A stretch of DNA of 64,000 nt from [Pseudomonas] carboxydohydrogena. Lineage in GTDB: Bacteria > Pseudomonadota > Alphaproteobacteria > Rhizobiales > Xanthobacteraceae. The number at the start of each line of letters is the position of its first letter. Positions within the stretch are counted from its first letter, which is position 1. Below the pieces are notes generated by a model, which was not told where the DNA came from, made no database searches, and saw nothing but the letters and a program-made list of their open reading frames with translations. Shown one piece after another: positions 8,682 to 18,886 of this stretch. Where the stretch lies: assembly GCF_029030725.1 (NCBI RefSeq), contig NZ_CP113162.1, positions 1,052,501-1,116,500 of the forward strand, in the 5' to 3' direction. A program made the position numbers and the translations under genes.

Positions 8682-10460
8682 ATGAGCGAGACGAAAAAGA
8701 GCGAATCCCGGCAGATGACCGGCGCGGCGATGGTCGTGCAGGCGCTGAAGGATCACGGCATCCAGCACATTTTCGGCTATCCGGGCGGCGCGGTGCTGCC
8801 GATCTATGACGAGATTTTTCAGCAGGAGACCGTCCAGCACATCCTCGTCCGTCACGAGCAGGGCGCAGGCCATGCGGCCGAGGGTTATGCGCGCTCGACC
8901 GGCAAGCCCGGCGTGGCGCTGGTGACCTCCGGTCCGGGCGCGACCAACATGGTGACGGCGCTGACCGACGCGCTGATGGATTCGATCCCGCTCGTGTGCA
9001 TCACCGGGCAGGTGCCGACGCATCTGATCGGCAACGACGCGTTTCAGGAATGCGACACGGTCGGCATCACGCGCCCCTGTACCAAGCACAACTGGCTGGT
9101 GCGCGACGTCAACGATCTCGCCAAGATTCTGCATGAGGCTTTCTATGTCGCGACCACGGGCCGTCCTGGTCCGGTCGTCGTCGATATTCCGAAGGACGTG
9201 CAGTTCGCGACCGGCACCTATCATCCGCCGCGCAAGAACGATGTTCATGTGTCCTATGCGCCGCGCGTGAAGGGCGATGCCGCGCAGATCCGCAAGGCGG
9301 TGGCGCTGCTGGCCTCCGCGAAGCGGCCGGTGATCTATTCCGGCGGCGGCGTCATCAACTCGGGTCTCGAGGCAACGCGCCTGCTGCGCGAAATGGTCGG
9401 CGCGACCAATTTCCCGATCACCTCGACGCTGATGGGTCTCGGTGCCTATCCGGCGTCCGGCAAGAACTGGCTGGGCATGCTCGGCATGCACGGCACCTAC
9501 GAGGCCAACATGGCGATGCATGATTGCGACGTCATGCTGTGCGTCGGCGCGCGCTTCGACGACCGGGTCACCGGACGGCCGGATGCGTTCTCGCCGAATT
9601 CGAAGAAGATCCACATCGACATCGATCCGTCCTCGATCAACAAGAACATCCGCGTCGATGTGCCGATCATCGGCGATGTCGCCAACGTGCTGGCGGATTT
9701 GCTGGCGGGTCTCAAGGCCGAGACCAAGCGGCCCGATCTCAAGCCGTGGTGGGCGCAGATCGCGAAATGGCGCGCGCGCAATTCGCTGGCGTTCCGGAAG
9801 AACGACGACGTGATCCTGCCGCAATACGCCATCCAGCGTCTGTTCGAACTGACCAGGAACCGCGACACCTACATCACCACGGAAGTGGGTCAGCATCAGA
9901 TGTGGGCGGCGCAGTTCTACGGTTTCGAGGAGCCCAACCGCTGGATGACCTCCGGCGGCCTCGGCACCATGGGCTACGGCTTCCCGGCCGCCATCGGCGT
10001 GCAGGTTGCGCACCCCAAGAGTCTCGTCATCGACATCGCGGGCGACGCCTCGATCCAGATGATGTTGCAGGAGATGTCGACGGCGGTTCAGTTCGATCTG
10101 CCGGTGAAGATCTTCATCCTCAACAACCAGTACATGGGCATGGTGCGCCAGTGGCAGCAGTTGCTGCACGGCAATCGCCTGTCGAACTCGTACTCCGAGG
10201 CGCTGCCGGATTTCGTCAAACTCGCGGAAGCCTATGGCGGCGTCGGTATGCATGTGACCAAGCCGAACGATCTCGACGGCGCGATCGAGGAGATGATCAA
10301 GGTCAAGAAGCCGGTGATCTTCGACTGCCGCGTCGCCACGCTGGAGAACTGCTTCCCGATGATCCCCTCGGGCAAGGCGCATAACGAAATGCTTCTGCCC
10401 GCGGAGGCCAATGACGAAGCGACCGCGGCGGCATTCGCCGGCGGCAAGGCCCTTGTTTAA
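8682..10460 (+). CDS. ilvB: Acetolactate synthase large (catalytic) subunit
   Basis: TPP-dependent enzyme joining two pyruvates, or pyruvate and 2-ketobutyrate, at the start of Val/Leu/Ile synthesis. The 592-aa protein contains the catalytic glutamate in LVRHEQGAGHAAEGYARS, an FAD/central domain, and the TPP-binding stretch starting GDASIQMML and ending ILNN. A leader attenuator precedes it and the small subunit follows 26 bp downstream. Confidence 0.96.
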   Translation: MSETKKSESRQMTGAAMVVQALKDHGIQHIFGYPGGAVLPIYDEIFQQETVQHILVRHEQGAGHAAEGYARSTGKPGVALVTSGPGATNMVTALTDALMDSIPLVCITGQVPTHLIGNDAFQECDTVGITRPCTKHNWLVRDVNDLAKILHEAFYVATTGRPGPVVVDIPKDVQFATGTYHPPRKNDVHVSYAPRVKGDAAQIRKAVALLASAKRPVIYSGGGVINSGLEATRLLREMVGATNFPITSTLMGLGAYPASGKNWLGMLGMHGTYEANMAMHDCDVMLCVGARFDDRVTGRPDAFSPNSKKIHIDIDPSSINKNIRVDVPIIGDVANVLADLLAGLKAETKRPDLKPWWAQIAKWRARNSLAFRKNDDVILPQYAIQRLFELTRNRDTYITTEVGQHQMWAAQFYGFEEPNRWMTSGGLGTMGYGFPAAIGVQVAHPKSLVIDIAGDASIQMMLQEMSTAVQFDLPVKIFILNNQYMGMVRQWQQLLHGNRLSNSYSEALPDFVKLAEAYGGVGMHVTKPNDLDGAIEEMIKVKKPVIFDCRVATLENCFPMIPSGKAHNEMLLPAEANDEATAAAFAGGKALV

Positions 10461-10486
10461 AACGGCACTGGTTTAAAGGCACCGAT

Positions 10487-11053
10487 ATGAACGCCATCGA
10501 CAAGCAGACGAACGAACAGCCCGCCTCGGCCTATTTCCTCGAGGAGCGGCACGATCCGAACGAGACGCACACGCTCTCGGTTCTGGTGCAGAACGAGCCC
10601 GGCGTGCTTGCGCGCGTCATCGGCCTGTTCTCGGGGCGCGGCTACAACATCGAAAGCCTCACGGTGTCGGAGATCGAGCGCCACAAGCACATGTCGCGCA
10701 TCACCATCGTCACCACCGGCACGCCGATGGTGATCCAGCAGATCAAGAACCAGCTCGACCGGATGATCCCGGTCTATCGGGTGGTGGACATGACGCTGAC
10801 CGGCCGCTCCATCGAGCGCGAGCTGGCGATGGTCAAGGTGAAGGGCACGGGCGATGCCCGCGTCGAGGCGCTGCGGCTCGCGGATGCGTTTCGCGCCCGC
10901 GTGATCGATGCCACCACCGAAAGCTTCGTGTTCGAAATTACCGGAGCCAGCGACAAGATCAGCCAGTTCGTCTCCCTGATGGCGCCGCTCGGCCTCGTCG
11001 AGGTGGCGCGCACGGGCGTGGCCGCCATCGCCCGCGGCCCGGACGGCATGTGA
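10487..11053 (+). CDS. ilvH: Acetolactate synthase small (regulatory) subunit
   Basis: 188-aa regulatory subunit that stabilises IlvB and mediates valine feedback inhibition. The N-terminal ACT domain shows LSVLVQNEPGVLARVIGLF and RGYNIESLTVS, and a second ferredoxin-like domain follows (ELAMVKVKG, then FVFEITGA). The N-terminal 25 residues form a polar extension. Cotranscription with ilvB is very likely from the 26-bp gap. Confidence 0.95.
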   Translation: MNAIDKQTNEQPASAYFLEERHDPNETHTLSVLVQNEPGVLARVIGLFSGRGYNIESLTVSEIERHKHMSRITIVTTGTPMVIQQIKNQLDRMIPVYRVVDMTLTGRSIERELAMVKVKGTGDARVEALRLADAFRARVIDATTESFVFEITGASDKISQFVSLMAPLGLVEVARTGVAAIARGPDGM

Positions 11054-11159
11054 GGGGCCGCCCTGCGCTAAAACCCGATTTTACTTCCCTTCAAAATGCA
11101 TTAGACAACCCGGGAATTTCGAGGGCCGTCCGGTCCTGAAGGGCCCGCCCAGGGCCTGA

Positions 11160-12206
<1,047 letters not shown>

Positions 12207-12244
12207 GACGCGATTTAAAGTTTATTTCATAAACTCGGTGTGAG

Positions 12245-12284
12245 CGCGCGGTGGCCGGATCGGCTGCCGCGCGTTTTGCTTTTT
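12245..12284 (+). terminator. Rho-independent terminator after ilvC
   Basis: CGCGCGG (12245-12251) pairs with CCGCGCG (12267-12273), followed by TTTTGCTTTTTG. It closes the ilvB-ilvH-ilvC transcript. Confidence 0.75.
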
Positions 12285-12380
12285 GTCCGCAGGATCGTTC
12301 GTGCGTGCGCGTGCGTCCTAGCCTTGTCCAAAGCTGTGCTGGCGGAGTTTTGCCCCGTCATATAGCGTGAGGCGAAATGA

Positions 12381-13340
12381 ATGGAGAGAATGATGGCTAA
12401 AAAAAGCGACAAGACATCGAAGGTCGATCTGTCGCGTTACACCGATCCCTTCAAGATCGACGGCAGCAAGGAATTCCATCTCCGGTCGCACAAGACCGAT
12501 GAGCGCGGCGGCCTGTCCAAGGACGATGCCAAGGATTTGCTCACGGCCAACAACAGGAGGCTGCGCGATCTTCAGGAGAAACTCTATGCGCATGACCGCT
12601 GGTCTGTGCTGCTGATCTTTCAGGGCATGGACGCGGCGGGCAAGGACAGCGCCGTCGAGCATGTGATGTCGGGGGTCAATCCGCAGGGGTGTCAGGTTTT
12701 CTCTTTCAAGCAGCCGTCGTCGAAAGAGCTCGACCATGACTTCATGTGGCGCAACATGATCGCGCTGCCGGAGCGCGGACGGATCGGCATCTTCAATCGC
12801 TCGTATTACGAAGAATTGCTGATCGTGCGCGTGCATCCCGAGGTGCTGGCGAAGGAGAAGATTCCCGCGAAGCTCGTGACAAAGAACATCTGGCGCGAGC
12901 GGTTCGAGGATATTTCGGCGATCGAGAAATATCTGGCGCGCAACGGTACGGTGATCCTGAAATTTTTCCTCAACGTCTCGAAGGAGGAACAGCGCAGACG
13001 GTTTCTGGACCGGCTCGATGAGCCGGCCAAAAACTGGAAATTCTCCGTGCAGGACGTTGCCGAGCGGGGGGTGTGGCCCAAATATCAGGCCGCCTATCAG
13101 GACCTTGTGCGCCATACCTCGACAAAACATGCGCCGTGGTTCGTGGTGCCTGCGGATCACAAATGGTTCGCGCGCCTTGTCATCAGTTCCGCCATCGTCG
13201 ATGCGATGGAGAAGCTCGATCTGGCGTTTCCGGCCAAATCCGAAGCCTCCGCCGCCGAATTAAGGAAGGCAAAGGAGCAACTAGAGAAAGAGGGGCGGGG
13301 GCGTCCGGCCGTGGCGCGTTCTGCCGTGCGAAAAGTCTAG
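12381..13340 (+). CDS. ppk2: Polyphosphate kinase 2 family protein
   Basis: PPK2 enzymes transfer phosphate between polyphosphate and nucleoside mono- or diphosphates. The 319-aa protein carries the Walker A motif FQGMDAAGKDSAVEH (about residues 76-90), the lid/Walker B region RIGIFNRSYYEELLIVRVHP and the downstream FDR-like FLDRLDEP segment. A GTGAGG Shine-Dalgarno supports the ATG at 12381; ATGs at 12390 and 12393 also exist. The Ala/Lys/Glu-rich C-terminal tail is not part of the fold. Substrate class cannot be set by eye. Confidence 0.9.
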   Translation: MERMMAKKSDKTSKVDLSRYTDPFKIDGSKEFHLRSHKTDERGGLSKDDAKDLLTANNRRLRDLQEKLYAHDRWSVLLIFQGMDAAGKDSAVEHVMSGVNPQGCQVFSFKQPSSKELDHDFMWRNMIALPERGRIGIFNRSYYEELLIVRVHPEVLAKEKIPAKLVTKNIWRERFEDISAIEKYLARNGTVILKFFLNVSKEEQRRRFLDRLDEPAKNWKFSVQDVAERGVWPKYQAAYQDLVRHTSTKHAPWFVVPADHKWFARLVISSAIVDAMEKLDLAFPAKSEASAAELRKAKEQLEKEGRGRPAVARSAVRKV

Positions 13341-13510
13341 CCGCTCAATCGGGCGGGCCAAGACGGCTTGCTTGAAAGGGCAGGGTTACTGACCGTTTTT
13401 TGGCATTGCGGCGGCGATCAAATCGTCTAAAACAACGCCAGATGGCGGCATCAACCAAGCCTCAACGGTTTGGATGGATCATACGCCAGCGGAAGCACTC
13501 AAGGCGAACG

Positions 13511-13654
13511 ATGTCGAACGGAACAGTCTATGCAGCACGGGAGAAGGTGGCTTTCGCCGCCGGTCTCGACGCGCGCCCGGCTGCCGCTTCGCTGTCCCGT
13601 GCCTCGCTCCTCCGTTCGCTTCCTGGCGGGCTCCTGCTTCTTATCCGCCCCTGA
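13511..13654 (+). CDS. Candidate leuA leader peptide, 47 aa
   Basis: An ORF ending SLLRSLPGGLLLLIRP before TGA at 13652. It contains seven leucines in its last 16 residues, four in a row (CTC CTG CTT CTT), immediately followed by Ile. It ends 114 bp before leuA, and its stop codon lies inside the first arm of a competing set of RNA stems (13648-13752). This composition and position fit a leucine-responsive leader, but the ORF is long for a leader peptide and its start is uncertain; it could be chance in GC-rich DNA. Confidence 0.5.
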   Translation: MSNGTVYAAREKVAFAAGLDARPAAASLSRASLLRSLPGGLLLLIRP

Positions 13655-13752
13655 GGGCCGTCTGGGCATGCAGCCTGGGCACTCAGGGGACCGTGACGAA
13701 GCCTTGAACCCCCATTTGCGCCTGCCTGTTTTCATCGGAACGGCGCCCCTGA
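13648..13752 (+). promoter_or_regulatory. Candidate leuA regulatory leader RNA with alternative stems
   Basis: CCCCTGAG (13648-13655) is perfectly complementary to CTCAGGGG (13682-13689). The same middle arm (TCAGGGG) is also perfectly complementary to CCCCTGA at 13746-13752, which lies just before the GAAGGA ribosome-binding site of leuA. A ribosome stalled on the leucine codons would cover the first arm and favour the second pairing. There is no T-run, so control of translation or Rho access is more likely than intrinsic termination. The rest of the 13341-13768 gap shows no gene. Confidence 0.5.
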
Positions 13753-13768
13753 CCGAAGGAATAGTTTC

Positions 13769-15328
13769 ATGACCAGCCCCACCACGTCCGGCAAGGACCG
13801 CGTCGTCATTTTCGACACCACCTTGCGCGACGGCGAGCAATGCCCCGGCGCCACCATGACCCATGAGGAGAAGCTGGAGGTCGCCGAGATGCTCGACGCC
13901 ATGGGCGTCGATATTATCGAGGCCGGCTTCCCGATCGCTTCCGTGGGCGATTTCGAGGCGGTGGCCGAGATCGCGAAGCAAACCAGGAATGCGGTGATCG
14001 CCGGCCTCGCGCGCGCCATTCCCGCCGACATCGCCCGCGCGGGCGAAGCCGTCCGGCATGCGAAGCGCGGCCGCATCCACACGTTCGTGTCGACCTCGCC
14101 GATCCATCTGGCGCATCAGATGCGCAAGAGCGAGGAGGACGTGCTCGACATCATCACCGCGACGGTGACGCAGGCGCGCAACCTGGTGGACGACGTCGAG
14201 TGGTCTGCGATGGATTCGACCCGCACGCCGATCGAGTATCTGTGCCGCTGCGTCGAGGCCGCGATCAAGGCGGGCGCGACCACGATCAATTTGCCCGACA
14301 CGGTGGGCTACGCGGTGCCGGAAGAATATCGCCGGATGTTCAAGACCATTCGCGAGCGGGTGCCGAACGCCGACAAGGCGGTGTTCTCGGTGCATTGCCA
14401 TGACGATCTGGGGCTCGCGGTCGCGAACTCCTTGGCGGGCGTCGAGGGCGGCGCGCGGCAGATCGAGTGCACCATCAACGGCATCGGCGAGCGGGCGGGC
14501 AACGCCGCGCTGGAAGAAGTCGTGATGGCGATCAAGACCCGCGGTGACGTGATGCCTTACTGGTGCAACGTCGAATCGACGTCGCTCACCCGCGCCTCGA
14601 AGGTGGTATCCGCCGCGACCTCGTTTCCGGTGCAGTACAACAAGGCCATCGTCGGGCGGAACGCCTTCGCGCATGAGAGCGGCATCCATCAGGACGGCGT
14701 TTTGAAGAACGCGCAGACCTACGAGATCATGACGCCGGAAAGCGTCGGCGTGAAGCAGACCTCGCTTGTGATGGGCAAGCACTCCGGCCGCCACGCCTTC
14801 CAGCACAAGCTGAAGGAACTGGGCTACGAGCTGGCCGACAACCAGTTGCAGGACGCCTTCGTGCGCTTCAAGGCGCTCGCCGACCGCAAGAAGGACATCT
14901 ACGACGAGGACATCGAGGCGCTGGTCGATCAGGAACTGGCGCAGACGCATGACCGTCTGCGTCTGGTGTCGCTGACGGTGATCGCGGGCACCAACGGCCC
15001 GCAGCGCGCCACCATGAAGGTCGAGGTCGAGGGCAAGGTGCGGATCGACGAGGCCGAAGGCAACGGTCCCGTGGACGCAGTGTTCAACGCCGTGAAGGCG
15101 CTGGTCCCGCACGAGGCCAAACTGGAACTGTATCAGGTCCATGCGGTGACGGCCGGTACCGATGCGCAGGCGGAGGTCTCCGTCCGGCTGTCTCAGGACG
15201 GCCGCTCGGTGACGGCGCGCAGCTCGGACCCCGATACATTAGTAGCATCCGCGAAGGCTTATCTCAGCGCGCTCAACAAGATTATATCGCGCCGGCAGCG
15301 TGAGGTACCGGCGGCTGCGGCAAGCTGA
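13769..15328 (+). CDS. leuA: 2-isopropylmalate synthase
   Basis: First committed step of leucine synthesis: condenses acetyl-CoA with 2-ketoisovalerate. The 519-aa protein has the DRE-TIM signature [16 protein letters not shown], the metal/HC region [18 protein letters not shown], and a C-terminal LeuA dimer domain (about 390-510) that binds leucine for feedback inhibition. The upstream region holds a candidate leucine leader and the downstream a strong terminator, so it is probably monocistronic. Confidence 0.96.
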   Translation: MTSPTTSGKDRVVIFDTTLRDGEQCPGATMTHEEKLEVAEMLDAMGVDIIEAGFPIASVGDFEAVAEIAKQTRNAVIAGLARAIPADIARAGEAVRHAKRGRIHTFVSTSPIHLAHQMRKSEEDVLDIITATVTQARNLVDDVEWSAMDSTRTPIEYLCRCVEAAIKAGATTINLPDTVGYAVPEEYRRMFKTIRERVPNADKAVFSVHCHDDLGLAVANSLAGVEGGARQIECTINGIGERAGNAALEEVVMAIKTRGDVMPYWCNVESTSLTRASKVVSAATSFPVQYNKAIVGRNAFAHESGIHQDGVLKNAQTYEIMTPESVGVKQTSLVMGKHSGRHAFQHKLKELGYELADNQLQDAFVRFKALADRKKDIYDEDIEALVDQELAQTHDRLRLVSLTVIAGTNGPQRATMKVEVEGKVRIDEAEGNGPVDAVFNAVKALVPHEAKLELYQVHAVTAGTDAQAEVSVRLSQDGRSVTARSSDPDTLVASAKAYLSALNKIISRRQREVPAAAAS

Positions 15329-15353
15329 CACACCTCATTCATCGATCTGAAAA

Positions 15354-15379
15354 AGCGGCGTCTGACGCCGCTTTTTTTT
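15354..15379 (+). terminator. Rho-independent terminator after leuA
   Basis: AGCGGCG (15354-15360) and CGCCGCT (15366-15372) pair around TCTGA and are followed by eight T in all. Confidence 0.9.
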
Positions 15380-15508
15380 ATTTTTATATCGTGCTGTCGT
15401 CTTGCGAGAGATCAACAGGCTTGACCCGTCTTGACTGTAATGGTCGGCTGCGATCCGCTCGCGATCCAAAAAGCCGCCAAGATATATGGGCCTGGGAGGA
15501 CTACGTTT

Positions 15509-16513
15509 ATGAGGAAATTTATTGTCGCCGCAGCTTCGATTGCCGCCGCCTTCATGGCCGGGCCGGTCAATGCGCAGACGCCGCCGATCGTCATCAAGTT
15601 CAGTCACGTCGTCGCTCCCGAAACTCCGAAGGGCAAGGGTGCGGAGAAATTCAAGGAGCTTGCCGAGAAATACACCAGCGGCAAGGTCAAGGTCGAAGTC
15701 TATCCGAACTCGCAACTCTACAAGGACAAGGAAGAGGTCGAGGCGCTGCAACTCGGCGCGGTGCAGATGCTGGCGCCCTCGCTGGCGAAATTCGGCCCCC
15801 TTGGCGTGAGGGAGTTCGAGGTTTTCGATATTCCCTACATCATGCCGGACAAGGCTGCGCTCAATCGCGTCACGCATGGCGAGGTCGGCAAGAAGCTGCT
15901 CGCGAAGCTCGAGCCCAAGGGCATCAAGGGACTGGCCTTCTGGGACAACGGCTTCAAGATCATGAGCGCCAACAAGCCGCTTCACAAGCCGGAGGATTTT
16001 CGCGGCCTGAAGATGCGTATCCAGTCCTCGAAGGTGCTCGAGGCGCAGATGCGCGCGCTGGGTTCGATCCCGCAGGTGATGGCGTTCTCGGAAGTCTATC
16101 AGGCGTTGCAGACCGGCGTTGTGGACGGCACCGAAAATCCGCCGTCGAACATGTACACCCAGAAGATGAACGAGGTGCAGAAGCACGCCACGCTCTCGAA
16201 CCATGGCTATCTCGGCTACGCCGTGATCGTGAACAAGAAGTTCTGGGATGGACTGCCGGAGGATGTTCGCGGCCAGCTTGAGAAGGCGATGGCGGACGCC
16301 ACCACCTACGCCAACGACATCGCCCAGAAGGAAAACGACGACGCACTCGCGGCGATGCAGAAGGCCGGTACCACCACCTTCTACAAGCTGACGCCGGAAG
16401 AAGTCGCCGCCTGGCGCAAGGTGCTCGATCCGGTCGCTGACGAAGTCGGCAACCGTGTCGGCAAGGACCTGATCGCCGAGTTCCGCAAGGAAGCGGCCTC
16501 ATCTGGAAAATGA
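15509..16513 (+). CDS. dctP: TRAP transporter solute-binding protein, DctP family
   Basis: Periplasmic receptor of a tripartite ATP-independent transporter. The 334-aa precursor has a Sec signal peptide (MRKFIVAAASIAAAF, cleavage after VNAQ near residue 22) and the DctP fold: IKFSHVVAPETPKGKGAEKF at the start and the ligand-binding segment around ALQTGVVDGTENPPSNMYTQ. A GGAGG site precedes the ATG; the longer open frame upstream lacks a signal sequence. It probably imports a C4-dicarboxylate or other organic acid; the ligand is unknown. Confidence 0.93.
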   Translation: MRKFIVAAASIAAAFMAGPVNAQTPPIVIKFSHVVAPETPKGKGAEKFKELAEKYTSGKVKVEVYPNSQLYKDKEEVEALQLGAVQMLAPSLAKFGPLGVREFEVFDIPYIMPDKAALNRVTHGEVGKKLLAKLEPKGIKGLAFWDNGFKIMSANKPLHKPEDFRGLKMRIQSSKVLEAQMRALGSIPQVMAFSEVYQALQTGVVDGTENPPSNMYTQKMNEVQKHATLSNHGYLGYAVIVNKKFWDGLPEDVRGQLEKAMADATTYANDIAQKENDDALAAMQKAGTTTFYKLTPEEVAAWRKVLDPVADEVGNRVGKDLIAEFRKEAASSGK

Positions 16514-16526
16514 TGTGAACAGCGAA

Positions 16527-16553
16527 AACGGCCCGGTGGTAAACCGGGCCGTT
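16527..16553 (+). promoter_or_regulatory. 11-bp perfect hairpin between dctP and dctQ
   Basis: AACGGCCCGGT (16527-16537) pairs with ACCGGGCCGTT (16543-16553) around a 5-base loop and is not followed by T residues. In TRAP operons such intercistronic hairpins protect the abundant binding-protein message and reduce readthrough to the membrane subunits. A second small hairpin CCGGC-AAAA-GCCGG lies at the start of dctQ. Confidence 0.6.
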
Positions 16554-16587
16554 GCGCTTGCCACAAAACGATAAATCATATCGTGCT

Positions 16588-17217
16588 GTGAAACCGGCAA
16601 AAGCCGGAACCATCACCGGTACCGTGGGGGCTGCCGTGGGGCTATTTTTGCGAATCCTCGATCGCCTCGAGGAAATTCTGATCACCTTCCTGATAGCGGC
16701 GGCTACCGTGATAATTTTTATCGCGGTCGTGCATCGTTATGGCTCGGGCGTCTCGTTCCTCTATCCGTATCTGTATCAGATCCACATGTCCTGGGCGCAG
16801 GAGCTGTGCATCTACATGTTCGTGTGGATGGCGAAGTTCGGCGCCGCCTACGGCGTGCGCACCGGCATTCACGTCGGCGTCGACGTGCTGGTTCTCAAGC
16901 TGCCGCCGGCCTCGCGCAAGGCCACGATCCTTTTCGGGCTGCTGTGCGGCGCGCTGTTCACCGGCGTGATCGGCACGATGGGCGCGAAGTTCGTCTATGG
17001 CCTCAGCCTGACAGATCAAACCACGCCGGATCTCGAATGGCCGAGCTGGTTTGTCTATTTGTGCGTTCCGCTCGGCTCCTACCTGATGTGCTTCCGCTTC
17101 CTGCAAGTCGCCTTTGCCTATTGGCGGACCGGAGAACTGCCGCATCACGATCATTCGCATGTCGAGGGAATCGAAGTCGATGATGCGGTTGGCCCAACGC
17201 CGGAGGGTCAGCGATGA
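16588..17217 (+). CDS. dctQ: TRAP transporter small membrane subunit, DctQ family
   Basis: A four-helix inner-membrane protein of about 209 aa that pairs with DctM. Helices are visible around ILITFLIAAATVIIFIAVV, the ELCIYMFVWMAKFGAAYGVR stretch, and two later segments. The motif RTGIHVGVDVL is typical. The start is unsure: GTG 16588 is proposed, and TTG 16552 or GTG 16624/16636 are possible. The last four bases overlap dctM. Confidence 0.88.
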   Translation: MKPAKAGTITGTVGAAVGLFLRILDRLEEILITFLIAAATVIIFIAVVHRYGSGVSFLYPYLYQIHMSWAQELCIYMFVWMAKFGAAYGVRTGIHVGVDVLVLKLPPASRKATILFGLLCGALFTGVIGTMGAKFVYGLSLTDQTTPDLEWPSWFVYLCVPLGSYLMCFRFLQVAFAYWRTGELPHHDHSHVEGIEVDDAVGPTPEGQR

Positions 17218-18539
17218 GCACGCTTTTCATCTTCCTTCTTCTTATCGCGTTGATGCTGACCGGTATGCCGATTTCGATCGCGCTCGGTCTTACCGTGCTG
17301 ACGTTCCTGTTCGTCATGACGACGGTGCCGATCGAGTCGGTGGCGCTGAAGCTGTTCACCGGCATCGAGAATTTCGAGATTATGGCGATCCCGTTCTTCA
17401 TTCTCGCGGGCAATTTCCTCACCCATGGCGGCGTCGCCAGACGCATGATCAGATTCGCGACCTCGATGGTCGGCCATTGGTATGGCGGCCTCGGGCTCGC
17501 GGGCGTCATGGCGTGCGCGCTGTTCGCGGCGATCTCCGGCTCGTCGCCGGCGACCGTGATCGCGATCGGCTCGATCCTGCTGCCGGCGATGGTGGAGCAG
17601 GGTTATCCGAAGCGCTTCGGCGCCGGCGTCATCACGACCTCCGGCGCGCTCGGCATCCTGATCCCGCCTTCGATCGTGATGGTGATCTATTCGGTCGCGA
17701 CCGGCGGCAGCGTCGCTCTTGGGCCGAACGGCGAGCGCGTGCTGTCGGCGTCGGTCGGCCAGTTGTTCATGGCGGGCGTCATCCCCGGATTGATGCTGGC
17801 GACCCTGCTCGGCGTGACGACATTCTATCGGGCCTGGAAGAACGATTACCCGCGCCTTTCCCGCGCCGATTGGGCCGAGCGCATCAAGACCTTCCGCGAA
17901 TGCATCTGGGGGCTTTTGCTGATCGTCATCGTGCTCGGCGGCATCTATGCCGGGTGGTTCACGCCGACCGAGGCGGCGGCGATGAGCGCGGTCTATGCCT
18001 TCGTCATCGCGGTGTTCGTCTACAAGGACATGACGCTGAAGGACGTGCCGCGCGTGCTGCTCGGCTCCGCCAACATGAGCGCGATGATCCTCTACATCAT
18101 CACCAACGCGGTGCTGTTCTCGTTCCTGATGACAAGCGAGCAGATTCCGCAGCAGTTGACGTCCTGGATCATCGGCAACGGCGTGAACTGGGTGACGTTC
18201 CTGATCTTCGTCAACGTGCTGCTGCTGCTCGCGGGCAACGTCATGGAGGCGAGCTCCATCGTTCTCATCACCGCGCCGCTGCTGTTTCCGATCGCGGTAA
18301 AGCTCGGCATCCATCCGGTGCATCTCGGCATCCTGATGGTGGTGAACATGGAAGTGGGCATGTGTCACCCGCCGGTCGGCCTCAACCTCTATGTCGCTTC
18401 GGGCATCGCCAAGATGGGCATCACCGAACTGACCATCGCGGTGTGGCCGTGGCTGCTGACGATGCTGATGTTCCTCGTGGCGGTGACCTTCATTCCGGAA
18501 ATCTCGCTGTGGCTGCCGCGGATGCTCGGGATGCTCTAG
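17214..18539 (+). CDS. dctM: TRAP transporter large permease, DctM family
   Basis: 441-aa, 11-12-helix sodium-driven permease that moves the solute released by the binding protein. Signature segments include GLGLAGVMACALFAAISGSS, TSGALGILIPPSIVMVIYS and MCHPPVGLNLYVASGIA, all typical of TRAP large subunits. ATG overlaps the dctQ stop (ATGA). A strong terminator follows. Confidence 0.95.
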   Translation: MSTLFIFLLLIALMLTGMPISIALGLTVLTFLFVMTTVPIESVALKLFTGIENFEIMAIPFFILAGNFLTHGGVARRMIRFATSMVGHWYGGLGLAGVMACALFAAISGSSPATVIAIGSILLPAMVEQGYPKRFGAGVITTSGALGILIPPSIVMVIYSVATGGSVALGPNGERVLSASVGQLFMAGVIPGLMLATLLGVTTFYRAWKNDYPRLSRADWAERIKTFRECIWGLLLIVIVLGGIYAGWFTPTEAAAMSAVYAFVIAVFVYKDMTLKDVPRVLLGSANMSAMILYIITNAVLFSFLMTSEQIPQQLTSWIIGNGVNWVTFLIFVNVLLLLAGNVMEASSIVLITAPLLFPIAVKLGIHPVHLGILMVVNMEVGMCHPPVGLNLYVASGIAKMGITELTIAVWPWLLTMLMFLVAVTFIPEISLWLPRMLGML

Positions 18540-18572
18540 GGAGCGGATGAATCTGCCGGGATCGAATCGTGA

Positions 18573-18597
18573 AAGCCGCCGGTTTCGGCGGCTTTTG
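18573..18597 (+). terminator. Terminator of the TRAP operon
   Basis: AAGCCGCCG (18573-18581) pairs with CGGCGGCTT (18586-18594) around GTTT, with a short T-run in the right arm. Confidence 0.8.
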
Positions 18598-18654
18598 CGT
18601 TCGGGGCAGGGCCTGCCGCGGGGTCGCCGGTCATCCACAGTCCATGCCGGAGGC

Positions 18655-18678
18655 CATGATTTTACGAACAAAATCATG
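18655..18678. repeat. Inverted repeat CATGATTTT/AAAATCATG
   Basis: Perfect 9-bp arms separated by six bases, in the 216-bp gap between dctM and the tRNA gene. AT-rich against GC-rich surroundings. Role unknown; it could be a regulator site or part of a mobile-element scar. Apart from the terminator and this repeat, nothing gene-like is seen here. Confidence 0.5.
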
Positions 18679-18755
18679 CCCGCCTTTGCTGGACATCAGG
18701 GGATGCCTTTGCTAAATGACGGCCTCCCACGGACATCACTTATCCGGTTGGAGCC

Positions 18756-18831
18756 GGGCGATTAGCTCAGTTGGTAGAGCAGGTGACTCTTAATCACCGG
18801 GTCGTAGGTTCGAGCCCTACATCGCCCACCA
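18756..18831 (+). tRNA. tRNA-Lys (anticodon CTT)
   Basis: A 76-nt cloverleaf from GGGCGAT to CCACCA. The acceptor arms GGGCGAT/ATCGCCC, the D-arm with AGCTCAGTTGGTAGAGC, the anticodon arm GGTGA-CTCTTAA-TCACC (anticodon CTT) and the T-arm with GGTTCGAGCCC are all intact, and CCA is encoded. Its 3' 45 bases are duplicated at 31221-31265, so it is the integration target of the adjoining element and was restored by it. Confidence 0.97.
18787..18831 (+). other. attL: 45-bp core within tRNA-Lys 3' end
   Basis: The 45 bases from CTCTTAATC in the anticodon loop to the terminal CCA are identical to 31221-31265. The sequences differ immediately outside on both sides, defining the crossover core. The integrase gene starts its 3' end 56 bp inside. 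Confidence 0.92.
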
Positions 18832-18886
18832 CAAAATCAATGACTTAGCGGGTCCGTGCGACCCCATTCCGACAAGTGGTCAGCCG

